DNA of 7,048 nucleotides from Oscillospiraceae bacterium (GTDB lineage: Bacteria > Bacillota_A > Clostridia > Oscillospirales > Ruminococcaceae), in contig JAFPQL010000241.1 of NCBI GenBank assembly GCA_017414145.1, forward strand, positions 1-7,048. The letters run 5' to 3'. Both the position numbers and the translations under genes were made by a program. Below the pieces are notes generated by a model. The model did no database searches and had not been told where the DNA came from. It saw nothing but the letters and a program-made list of their open reading frames with translations. This document shows, piece by piece, positions 1 to 5,311 of this stretch; position 1 is the stretch's first letter; every line of letters begins with the position of its first letter.

Positions 1-168
1 GGTCATGATCGTTGCAGGGTTGGAGTTGACCAGCACGATCTCATAACCGAGCTTGCGCAGCGCCTTGCATGCCTGCGTACCGGAGTAGTCGAATTCGCAC
101 GCCTGTCCGATGATGATCGGACCGGAACCAATGATGAGAACCTTGTGGATATCATTTCTTTTTGGCAT
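1..168 (-). CDS. carB: Carbamoyl-phosphate synthase large subunit, N-terminal fragment (runs off left edge)
   Basis: The 56 codons seen start [18 protein letters not shown] and continue through [18 protein letters not shown] to [10 protein letters not shown]. This is the hallmark N-terminus of CarB: the pre-ATP-grasp fold of the carboxyphosphate half, with the GSGPIIIGQ glycine-rich loop. The family protein is about 1,070 residues, so only about 5% is visible. CarB combines bicarbonate, two ATP and glutamine-derived ammonia (from CarA) into carbamoyl phosphate for pyrimidine and arginine synthesis in the cytoplasm. The start ATG (166-168) is fixed by GAGGTG at 176-181, seven bases upstream, and by the match to the family N-terminus. 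carA is not directly upstream, where it often lies; the upstream DNA holds a methyltransferase remnant and carB's own promoter. Identity is very secure; whether this copy is pyrimidine- or arginine-dedicated cannot be told. Confidence 0.97.
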   Translation of the reverse strand, partial: MPKRNDIHKVLIIGSGPIIIGQACEFDYSGTQACKALRKLGYEIVLVNSNPATIMT

Positions 169-194
169 AATGCAACACCTCACTTCAACTAAAT

Positions 195-224
195 ATTATA
201 TCATAGAACCGGGGAAGATTGCAA
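195..224 (-). promoter_or_regulatory. Sigma-A-type promoter of carB
   Basis: Read on the minus strand, TTGCAA (219-224) and a perfect TATAAT (195-200) are separated by 18 bases. Transcription would start near 188, giving a leader of only about 20 nt before the carB ATG that contains just the Shine-Dalgarno GAGGTG. That is too short for a PyrR-type attenuator, so any pyrimidine control would have to act by a repressor or elsewhere. The A+T-rich stretch contrasts with the G+C-rich surroundings. Confidence 0.75.
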
Positions 225-248
225 GCAATTTCCCGAACTTTTTGAAAA

Positions 249-380
249 TTAGCATTTCGCACAATGTCCTTTCCGCATCACAGGCGGGGAATTGTATGCA
301 CTGCCCGCGGCAGCCCAGTCCGGATACAGCAGGTCATACTGTCCGGCAAGCTGATTATAAAAGGTCTGTACGATATCCAT
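249..380 (-). pseudogene. Truncated SAM-dependent methyltransferase remnant (43 codons)
   Basis: A short minus-strand reading frame opens with ATG at 378-380 behind a near-perfect Shine-Dalgarno AGGAGGGG and stops at TAA 249-251. Its first 22 residues contain FYNQLAGQYDLLYPDW, the typical start of class I SAM-dependent methyltransferases of the Methyltransf_11/25 kind (FYdxLAxxYDxlyxDW). The intact enzyme is usually about 240-260 residues; here the SAM-binding glycine motif and everything after it are missing. After DW the frame runs through SAYNSPPVMRKG and ends. That tail loosely recalls the YxQPxxxARK ending of the family, which would fit a large in-frame internal deletion, but this is speculative. 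The gene probably became a relic, perhaps still translated. It lies between the TIR-like/TPR gene and carB on the same strand. A functional micro-protein cannot be excluded. Confidence 0.6.
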
Positions 381-408
381 ATGCCCCTCCTGATGCCGGC
401 AGACACGA

Positions 409-445
409 CAGGCTGCCCTCCGGTACCGTACCGAAAGGCAGCCTG
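409..445 (-). repeat. Strong hairpin just after the TIR-like/TPR gene stop
   Basis: CAGGCTGCC (409-417) pairs perfectly with GGCAGCCTG (437-445). Inside, CGGTA (421-425) pairs with TACCG (429-433) around a 3-base loop, leaving a 3x3 internal loop. The outer arm begins four bases past the stop codon (450-452). No T-run follows on either strand, so it is not a classical intrinsic terminator. It may protect the 3' end of the mRNA or act as a weak or factor-dependent terminator before the methyltransferase remnant. Confidence 0.7.
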
Positions 446-449
446 CTGC

Positions 450-1721
450 TCACTGATTGTAATTTTCGAGAAAATCCGCCAGTGCGGGATTGCGCTGCCG
501 GATCCACTCCAGCACATCAAAGGCACGCGGGTCATTGGCGGCGCGGAACATCCGGTACGCCTTGGAAAGATGATCCTCGTCCGGGCGGTCCTGCGGCTGC
601 AGTGCCAGACATCTCTCAATCGCGTCCAGCGCGGCTTCGCGGTCATGATGCTCCTGCGTCAGCGCCAGATTGAACTGATAGGACGGGTCGGTCGGGTTGA
701 ACTCAATCGCAAGCTGCAGCGCATTGAGCGCCTTTTCCCGCCACGCTTCGTCCTCCGTATTGAGATAGATGCCCCAGTACACGCGGTTGGTCTGGTTATA
801 GACATAGGCGCGCTGCGCGTCGGTCAGGTCGGGGCGTGCGAGCAGCTGCTCCGCGACGGATTCGGTCTGCTCCAGCACCTCCTGCTCGCGGTCCTTCTTG
901 CCCGCATAGGAGATCAGACAGCCCATATAGTCGAGCTTTTCGACGATCGGGCGATCGGAGTCCATAAACTCCTGATAGCAGCGGATGAGTTCATTTCCGG
1001 CGGTATCGGAGCCGAGTACGGCCACGCGCTCGACAACCTGGTCGAGGAAGCGGAAATGGTCCATCGTCTGCCGGAGTGCCGCCATTGCGCGCTCCGCGAG
1101 GGCGAGGTCGCGGTTTTTGACCGCAACCTTGAACGCCTGCATCGGTGTCAGGCCGCCGAAGTCCGCCGAGGCTGCGGCCGGAACGGCTGCCGCGGGCGCC
1201 GTGCGCTTCAGCTCCTTGCTGATGGCGTCGATTTTACGCTCCAGACGGTCAATGGAGGTGTGCATATCACGCAGGGAGGTCGCCCGTCCGCTGCTGTCAA
1301 AGCCGCGTGCGATCATCGGCTCGACGAAGCTGCGGATCTGCTGCTGGGCATCCTTCGCGGTGCGCGGTGTGGAGAGGTCATACTCAATGCAGCGGCGGCT
1401 GCCGAGATCGACCGGCAGCGGCTCCCCCGCTCTTTTCATCACGATGACATCCTTCATCGTCTCGTCGCGCCGTCCGAGCTCGTACATGACATTCGGATTG
1501 TGGCCGGTGATATCGCAGATGCAGAGATCGGCGTCCTGCACCATCTGGATGACATCGACATCAATCTGATTCGTCTCGGAACGGTGGTCGCCGCGCACGA
1601 CCTCAAAATCAAAGATCTCCAGCGCGGGACGGATGATAAATTCCAGCAGATCATCTGCGTTTTCACGGATCGGGGAACCTGCTTCTCCGATCGGAGAAAT
1701 GACAAAGCAAACCGGTTTCAC
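450..1721 (-). CDS. Nucleoside-deoxyribosyltransferase/TIR-like domain protein with TPR-like C-terminus
   Basis: This is a cytoplasmic protein of 423 residues with no signal peptide or membrane segment. Residues 1-135 form an alpha/beta domain starting CFVISPIGEAGSPIR (5-19) and carrying ICDITGHNPNVMYELG (68-83). The pattern FVISPIG...D(I/L)TGHNPNVxYELG marks a family related to nucleoside 2-deoxyribosyltransferases and TIR-like NAD/nucleotide-processing domains; Glu81 in YELG sits where the catalytic glutamate is expected. Residues 152-173 look like a short coiled coil, followed by an Ala/Pro linker (174-188). Residues 190-423 are helical with TPR-like repeats, clearest at 328-375 (KALNALQLAIEFNPTDP, then EAALDAIERCLALQP). 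Such an enzyme-plus-TPR layout suggests a sensor/effector that cleaves a nucleotide or NAD on binding a partner, as in some anti-phage systems; no activity is proven. The GTG start is preferred over the upstream in-frame ATG at 1778 because GGGAGGTG lies nine bases before it and the conserved FVISPIG begins just after. The gene is monocistronic or trails into the methyltransferase remnant. Confidence 0.8.
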   Translation of the reverse strand: MKPVCFVISPIGEAGSPIRENADDLLEFIIRPALEIFDFEVVRGDHRSETNQIDVDVIQMVQDADLCICDITGHNPNVMYELGRRDETMKDVIVMKRAGEPLPVDLGSRRCIEYDLSTPRTAKDAQQQIRSFVEPMIARGFDSSGRATSLRDMHTSIDRLERKIDAISKELKRTAPAAAVPAAASADFGGLTPMQAFKVAVKNRDLALAERAMAALRQTMDHFRFLDQVVERVAVLGSDTAGNELIRCYQEFMDSDRPIVEKLDYMGCLISYAGKKDREQEVLEQTESVAEQLLARPDLTDAQRAYVYNQTNRVYWGIYLNTEDEAWREKALNALQLAIEFNPTDPSYQFNLALTQEHHDREAALDAIERCLALQPQDRPDEDHLSKAYRMFRAANDPRAFDVLEWIRQRNPALADFLENYNQ

Positions 1722-1728
1722 AAAAAGG

Positions 1729-1736
1729 CACCTCCC
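1729..1736 (-). promoter_or_regulatory. Ribosome binding site that sets the GTG start of the TIR-like/TPR gene
   Basis: On the minus strand GGGAGGTG is followed, nine bases after its GGAGG core, by GTG at 1719-1721. No comparable site precedes the alternative in-frame ATG at 1776-1778, which would also place 19 non-conserved residues, encoded by the structured leader, in front of the domain. Confidence 0.8.
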
Positions 1737-1847
1737 AATACTGTCACTGCCGCATCCGGCTTCCCTATGATACCGCAATCAGCGAAGCGCTGCGGTTTCA
1801 TCGCCCGATTTGCGCATCTGCAAGGGCTTTATGGATGCGCTGCACTC

Positions 1848-1882
1848 ATGATACCATAAAAGCGAAGCATTTATGGTATCAT
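1848..1882 (-). repeat. Perfect 13-bp hairpin (module 2 of the leader block)
   Basis: The arms are 1848-1860 and 1870-1882 with nine bases between them (AGCGAAGCA on the plus strand). Inside the loop GC can pair with GC around GAA, so in minus-strand RNA the tip is GC-UUC-GC. No T-run follows directly, so it is not read as a terminator. Confidence 0.8.
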
Positions 1883-1942
1883 CGCCCGATATGCAGGGAG
1901 CAGATCTCTGATCTGCGTATCTGCAAGGGCTTTCAGATCAAA

Positions 1943-1969
1943 TATAATGAATGCTTTGCATTCATTATA
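1943..1969. repeat. Perfect 12-bp hairpin with TTT loop; carries TATAAT on both strands
   Basis: TATAATGAATGC (1943-1954) pairs with GCATTCATTATA (1958-1969). Because of the symmetry each strand contains TATAAT at its 5' edge. Only the minus-strand copy has a convincing -35 partner. Confidence 0.85.
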
Positions 1970-1993
1970 CCATATGCGCATACCAAAAGTCAA
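1964..1993 (-). promoter_or_regulatory. Promoter toward the TIR-like/TPR gene
   Basis: On the minus strand TTGACT (1988-1993) and a perfect TATAAT (1964-1969) are 18 bases apart. The start would fall near 1957, giving a leader of about 235 nt that covers the whole structured repeat block before GTG 1721. The -10 box lies inside one arm of the 12-bp hairpin, so DNA extrusion or a protein bound to the palindrome could influence initiation. No better promoter is seen closer to the gene. Confidence 0.6.
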
Positions 1994-2051
1994 GGCGGCA
2001 GGCACGCGCTCCGCCCTGCCCGATGTGCGGCCTGCGTCTGCGGAACTCCGG

Positions 2052-2117
2052 CGGAAAAAACCGTCTTGACATCGCGCCGCAGATATGCTATGATATTGTG
2101 CGGTGCGGTTTTTTCCG
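2052..2117. repeat. Perfect 12-bp inverted repeat flanking the MATE promoter
   Basis: CGGAAAAAACCG (2052-2063) is the exact reverse complement of CGGTTTTTTCCG (2106-2117). The 42 bases between the arms hold the complete -35 and -10 boxes. The left arm lies just upstream of -35 and the right arm just past the expected start site. Each arm is also itself a CGG-N6-CCG dyad. It could be a pair of operator sites, the ends of an invertible promoter segment, or, for the left A-tract, an UP-like element. Confidence 0.8.
2066..2094 (+). promoter_or_regulatory. Near-consensus promoter of the MATE gene
   Basis: A perfect TTGACA (2066-2071) is followed after 17 bases by TATGAT (2089-2094), one base from consensus. 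Transcription would start near 2101, leaving a leader of about 43 nt to the ATG at 2144. So strong a core promoter implies either high constitutive expression or a repressor; the flanking inverted repeat is the obvious candidate control site. Confidence 0.85.
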
Positions 2118-2131
2118 TGCCGATCACGAAC

Positions 2132-2137
2132 GGAGGA
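2132..2137 (+). promoter_or_regulatory. Ribosome binding site choosing the MATE start
   Basis: GGAGGA (2132-2137) abuts an ATG at 2138-2140, too close to be used, and lies seven bases (from the end of GGAGG) before the in-frame ATG at 2144-2146. The second ATG is therefore taken as the start. Confidence 0.8.
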
Positions 2138-2143
2138 ATGTTT

Positions 2144-3508
2144 ATGCAAACTGCTGCGGTGAATATGACAGCAGGTACGGAATCGCGGATCATCATCCGG
2201 TTCGCGCTGCCGCTGCTCGCGGGCAATCTGCTCCAGCAGCTCTACAATCTCGCGGACACCGCCATTGTCGGCAAAAAGCTCGGCGACGACGCCATTGCCG
2301 CCGTCGGCGCGACAGGTGCCGTGACCTATCTGTTTTACACGCTCTGCATCGGACTGGCGACCGGCGCGGGAATTTTAATTGCGCAGTTTTTCGGCGCGGG
2401 CGAGCTGCGGAAGATGCGCGCCGCCGTCTGGAACTCCGCGCTGGTGACAGCGGTGTTCGGGCTGGTCATCAGCTTTGTCTCCGTGATGCTGACAGAGCCG
2501 GTGCTCATGTTCATGGACACCAAGCCGGAGCTCATGGAAACCGCCGTCGAATATATGCACATCACCTGCGCCGGCACGCTGGCCGTCGCCGTCTACAACT
2601 GGATCAACGCCGTCATGCGCGCCCTCGGCGATTCCAGAACGCCGCTGATGTTTCTGGCCGTCTCCAGCGTCCTGAACATTCTGCTCGACCTGCTCTTTGT
2701 CATGGTGCTGGATTTCGGCGCGGCGGGCGCGGCGGCGGCGACCGTGACGGCACAGGCGGTCTCAGCGGTATCCTGCACGGTGTACGCCTTCCGCAGAATG
2801 CCGGAGCTGCATCTGACCCGCGCAGACCTGCGCGTCTCCGGCAGCGCGGTCGGGCTGACGCTCCGGACAGGACTCCCGATTGCCCTGCAAATCGGACTGA
2901 TTGAAATTTCAATGGTCTCGCTGCAGCGCGTCACCAATCAGTTCAGCAAGGCGGTCATGGCAGCCTACACGGCGTCCATGCGCGTGGAGCAGCTTGTGCA
3001 GCAGCCGTTTTTCTCGCTGAACGCATCGCTTGCGGCATTTGCCGGCCAGAATGTCGGCGCCGGTCAGACGCAGCGTGCCGAGAACGGCCTGCGCGCCGGA
3101 CTCCGGATTTCCAGTATGCTGGCGCTGATTCTCGCGGCGGTTTTCTGGCTGTTCGGCGGGCTGATTATCCGCTGTTTCCTCTCCGGAGATACCGCAGTCT
3201 CGCTCGGATATTACGCGCTGCGGGTCACCTCGCTCTGCTACATCCCGCTGGGGTCGATTCATGTCATCCGCGGCTTTCTCAACGGCGCCGGCGACACGGC
3301 ATACGCGATGATGAACGGCATGGCAGAGGTCATCTGCCGGATCGGCGGCGCTTTGCTGCTGATTCAGTGCTTTCACATGGACTGCCGCGCAATCTGGTAC
3401 ACGACCTGCCTGACATGGTTTGTGACCGGACTGGTCGGCTGGATCCGCTACTGCCGCGGAAAGTGGAAGGGCAGAGCCGTCGTGCAGAAGCCGGAGACAG
3501 CCGCCTGA
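2144..3508 (+). CDS. MATE-family multidrug/Na+(H+)-coupled efflux pump
   Basis: The protein has 454 residues, the usual MATE length, and about twelve hydrophobic segments in two homologous halves with a loop near residues 215-235. In the first half LLQQLYNLADTAIVGKKLG (29-47), AQFFGAGE (80-87) and MRALGDSRTP (158-167) are diagnostic. In the second half GQNVGAG (301-307) and RGFLNGAGDT (376-385) are the matching repeats. MATE proteins in the cytoplasmic membrane expel cationic drugs or metabolites in exchange for Na+ or H+. Members of this NorM/DinF/MepA-like group are numerous in Clostridia, so the substrate cannot be named. The gene stands alone on the plus strand with its own strong promoter inside an inverted repeat and an intrinsic terminator. 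It is divergent from the TIR-like/TPR gene and convergent with the ABC exporter operon. The longer reading frame upstream to 1835 is not coding: it would cover the repeat block and the promoter. Confidence 0.93.
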   Translation: MQTAAVNMTAGTESRIIIRFALPLLAGNLLQQLYNLADTAIVGKKLGDDAIAAVGATGAVTYLFYTLCIGLATGAGILIAQFFGAGELRKMRAAVWNSALVTAVFGLVISFVSVMLTEPVLMFMDTKPELMETAVEYMHITCAGTLAVAVYNWINAVMRALGDSRTPLMFLAVSSVLNILLDLLFVMVLDFGAAGAAAATVTAQAVSAVSCTVYAFRRMPELHLTRADLRVSGSAVGLTLRTGLPIALQIGLIEISMVSLQRVTNQFSKAVMAAYTASMRVEQLVQQPFFSLNASLAAFAGQNVGAGQTQRAENGLRAGLRISSMLALILAAVFWLFGGLIIRCFLSGDTAVSLGYYALRVTSLCYIPLGSIHVIRGFLNGAGDTAYAMMNGMAEVICRIGGALLLIQCFHMDCRAIWYTTCLTWFVTGLVGWIRYCRGKWKGRAVVQKPETAA

Positions 3509-3519
3509 ATCCCGCACAG

Positions 3520-3566
3520 AAAAAAGCATCCCCTCACCGCAGTTCACGCCGCAGTGAGGGGTATTT
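3520..3566. terminator. Bidirectional intrinsic terminator between MATE and ABC genes
   Basis: CCCCTCAC (3530-3537) pairs perfectly with GTGAGGGG (3554-3561) around a 16-base loop. On the plus strand TATTTT follows, ending MATE transcription. On the minus strand the hairpin is followed after a few bases by T6 (the A6 at 3520-3525), ending the ABC operon. The stop codons at 3506-3508 (+) and 3575-3577 (-) flank it closely. Confidence 0.85.
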
Positions 3567-3574
3567 TCATCCTG

Positions 3575-5311
3575 TCAGTTTTTCCAGCCGGTGCTGACCG
3601 CACGCTTTGTCACAAGACTGTGATAAATGCCGCGCTTCTGCATCAGCGAGCTGTGATCGCCGCGCTCCGCGATCTGTCCGTCCCTGACGACCATGATCTG
3701 GTCGGCACTGACAATCGTATTGAGCCGGTGCGCGATGACCAGCAGAGTTTTACCCTTGCAGAGCTCCGAAATCGCGGACTGAATATAGCTTTCGTTGTCG
3801 GCGTCCACGCTGGCGGTCGCCTCGTCGAGAATGACGATCGGCGCGTCCTTCAGAATGCAGCGCGCAATGGAAAGGCGCTGTGCCTGACCGCCGGACAGCG
3901 ATGCGCCGCCCTCGCCGATGACCGTATCAAAGCCGTCGGGCAGCTCCATGATGAAGTCGTAGCAGCGTGCCTTTTTCGCCGCCTCGATGACCTCCTCGCG
4001 GGTGGCATCCGGTCTGCCGAGCGCGATGTTCTGATAAATTGTATCCTGGAACAGATACACGCGCTGGAACACCATGCTGATATTGTCCATCAGCACGGAG
4101 AGCGGCAGCTTGCGGATGTCCGTGCCGCGCAGCAGGATCTCGCCGGATTTGACATCCCAGAAGCGCGCCAGCAGGCTGGCGATTGTCGATTTTCCGCCGC
4201 CGGACGGGCCGACCAGCGCGACCATTTCATTTTTGTCCGCACGGAATGAAATGTGCTTCAGCACATCCTTCTGATCGTAGGCAAAGGTCACATCGCGGTA
4301 TTCGATTTCGGGCGCATCGCCTGATTTCAGCGCCTCGCGTCCGCTGTCGTCGAGCTCATCCTCCGCAAAGACCGCTTCGATTCTGTCCATGCAGGCGTTC
4401 ATGACCGTCAGTCTGGTCGCCTGATCGTAGAATGTGCGCATCGGCACAAAGAGGTCAAAGAGGAAGAGCAGCATTCCGAGAAACATATTCAGCGGCATGA
4501 GCTGATTGTGATACAGCGCGGCGGAAACCGCGAGGATTGCCACGGTGCTGAGGCCGTAGATGCAGTACACGCAGCGCTTCCACGGCATATGCGAAAACTC
4601 GAAATCGAGGTTTGTGCGGCAGTTTGTCTCAAAGCTCTGCGTCAGCTCCTTCGACTTGTCGCCGAGCAGATTATAGGTCTTGATGATGCCGATGCCCTCG
4701 GTGAAATCGAGCACCGCCTCGGTCTGCGTCTCCGCGGCCTCCTGTCTGGCATCGGAGTGCTTGAGGTCGCTTTTCAGCATGATTCTGCCGATGACAATCA
4801 TCACGCAGCAGAGCAGGACGGACACGATGCCGAGCCGCCAGTCAAAGAAGAACATGAACACGATCATGATACCCTGCGAGAAAAGATAGCACATCATGTC
4901 GGCGAGGGTCATCATGCAGTTTTCCTCGATGAACACCATATCCGTCGAGAGGACGGAGCTGATTTTGCCGATATTGCCCTCCGTGAAATAGCCCATCGGC
5001 ATCCGGCGGAGATGCTCGCCGAGCTTCATGCGCATATCGGCAAAGATCATGTAGCCCGCCGCACTCTGCATCCGGTCCGCCAGATACTGGAAAATAGCCT
5101 GAAAGATGACGCTTGCGACCAGCGCCGCCGCGATCCAGATGCAGGCACGCTTTGTGATCGTGCCGTCCAGAAACGCCGTGATAATCAGATACATCAGCAT
5201 CAGCGGCACCTTCATCAGCAGACCCTTGAGCAGCGCCATGACGAACGCGCCGTAGATTCTGCCCTGATACTTCCCCGAAACGCCGAGGATTCTGCGAATG
5301 AGTCCGATCAT
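3575..5311 (-). CDS. ABC exporter half-transporter (permease fused to ATPase), second subunit
   Basis: The protein has 578 residues, typical of a type IV (ABCB-like) half-exporter. The N-terminal membrane domain (about 1-310) shows six hydrophobic segments near 20-48, 55-78, 131-152, 158-178, 248-268 and 272-290. The ATPase domain (about 330-578) has A-loop Tyr345, Walker A GPSGGGKST (368-376), Q-loop Gln416, signature LSGGQ (472-476), Walker B ILDEATAS with Asp496/Glu497, and switch His528. All catalytic residues are present. It overlaps the preceding gene by four bases (ATGA at 5308-5311) with GAGGTGAGGGC just upstream of the start, so translation is probably coupled and the two products form a heterodimer. 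Its look resembles the IrtAB/YbtPQ-like pairs common in Firmicutes, but drug export is equally possible; the substrate is unknown. The gene ends at the bidirectional terminator. Confidence 0.92.
   Translation of the reverse strand: MIGLIRRILGVSGKYQGRIYGAFVMALLKGLLMKVPLMLMYLIITAFLDGTITKRACIWIAAALVASVIFQAIFQYLADRMQSAAGYMIFADMRMKLGEHLRRMPMGYFTEGNIGKISSVLSTDMVFIEENCMMTLADMMCYLFSQGIMIVFMFFFDWRLGIVSVLLCCVMIVIGRIMLKSDLKHSDARQEAAETQTEAVLDFTEGIGIIKTYNLLGDKSKELTQSFETNCRTNLDFEFSHMPWKRCVYCIYGLSTVAILAVSAALYHNQLMPLNMFLGMLLFLFDLFVPMRTFYDQATRLTVMNACMDRIEAVFAEDELDDSGREALKSGDAPEIEYRDVTFAYDQKDVLKHISFRADKNEMVALVGPSGGGKSTIASLLARFWDVKSGEILLRGTDIRKLPLSVLMDNISMVFQRVYLFQDTIYQNIALGRPDATREEVIEAAKKARCYDFIMELPDGFDTVIGEGGASLSGGQAQRLSIARCILKDAPIVILDEATASVDADNESYIQSAISELCKGKTLLVIAHRLNTIVSADQIMVVRDGQIAERGDHSSLMQKRGIYHSLVTKRAVSTGWKN

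Larger units (their letters stand above)
1767..1969 (-). repeat. Structured repeat block: two copies of a hairpin/arm module plus a third hairpin, probable leader of the TIR-like/TPR gene
   Basis: Module 1: ATGATACCGCA (1767-1777) pairs with TGCGGTTTCAT (1791-1801) with one mismatch, followed by CGCCCGAT (1802-1809) and ATCTGCAAGGGCTTT (1816-1830). Module 2: ATGATACCATAAA (1848-1860) pairs perfectly with TTTATGGTATCAT (1870-1882), followed by the same CGCCCGAT (1883-1890) and the same ATCTGCAAGGGCTTT (1919-1933); its insert also holds GCAGAT/ATCTGC (1900-1905/1911-1916). In both modules GCCC can pair with GGGC, bringing GAT opposite ATC. Both first hairpins share the core AGCGAAGC (GCTTCGCT on the minus strand) while their stems differ but still pair. 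A third, perfect 12-bp hairpin with loop TTT lies at 1943-1969. The block is probably transcribed on the minus strand from the promoter overlapping hairpin 3. It could be a dispersed extragenic repeat or a cis-regulatory leader. Confidence 0.8.

Noticed and set aside
249..380. Leader peptide attenuating carB
   Set aside because: The frame ends upstream of the carB promoter and so is not in its main transcript, and it lacks a run of regulatory codons; the methyltransferase similarity explains it better.
264..1859. A 531-codon open frame on the plus strand opposite the TIR-like/TPR gene
   Set aside because: It is antisense to a gene with clear domain motifs, has no ribosome site, and its product is the Arg/His/Leu-rich pattern typical of shadow frames in G+C-rich DNA.
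1848..1882. Intrinsic terminator
   Set aside because: The stem is perfect, but the downstream bases on both strands are not a T-run, and a promoter reads through it toward a gene.
1943..1948. Plus-strand promoter using the TATAAT at the left edge of hairpin 3
   Set aside because: No acceptable -35 box 16-18 bases upstream (the region reads ATCTGCA), and a much stronger promoter for the plus-strand gene lies at 2066-2094.
1767..1969. CRISPR array
   Set aside because: Only two imperfect modules of unequal length, with internal hairpins and no regular spacers or cas genes.
1835..2143. N-terminal extension of the MATE gene frame
   Set aside because: It would translate the hairpin block and the promoter itself; the GGAGGA site and family start point to 2144.
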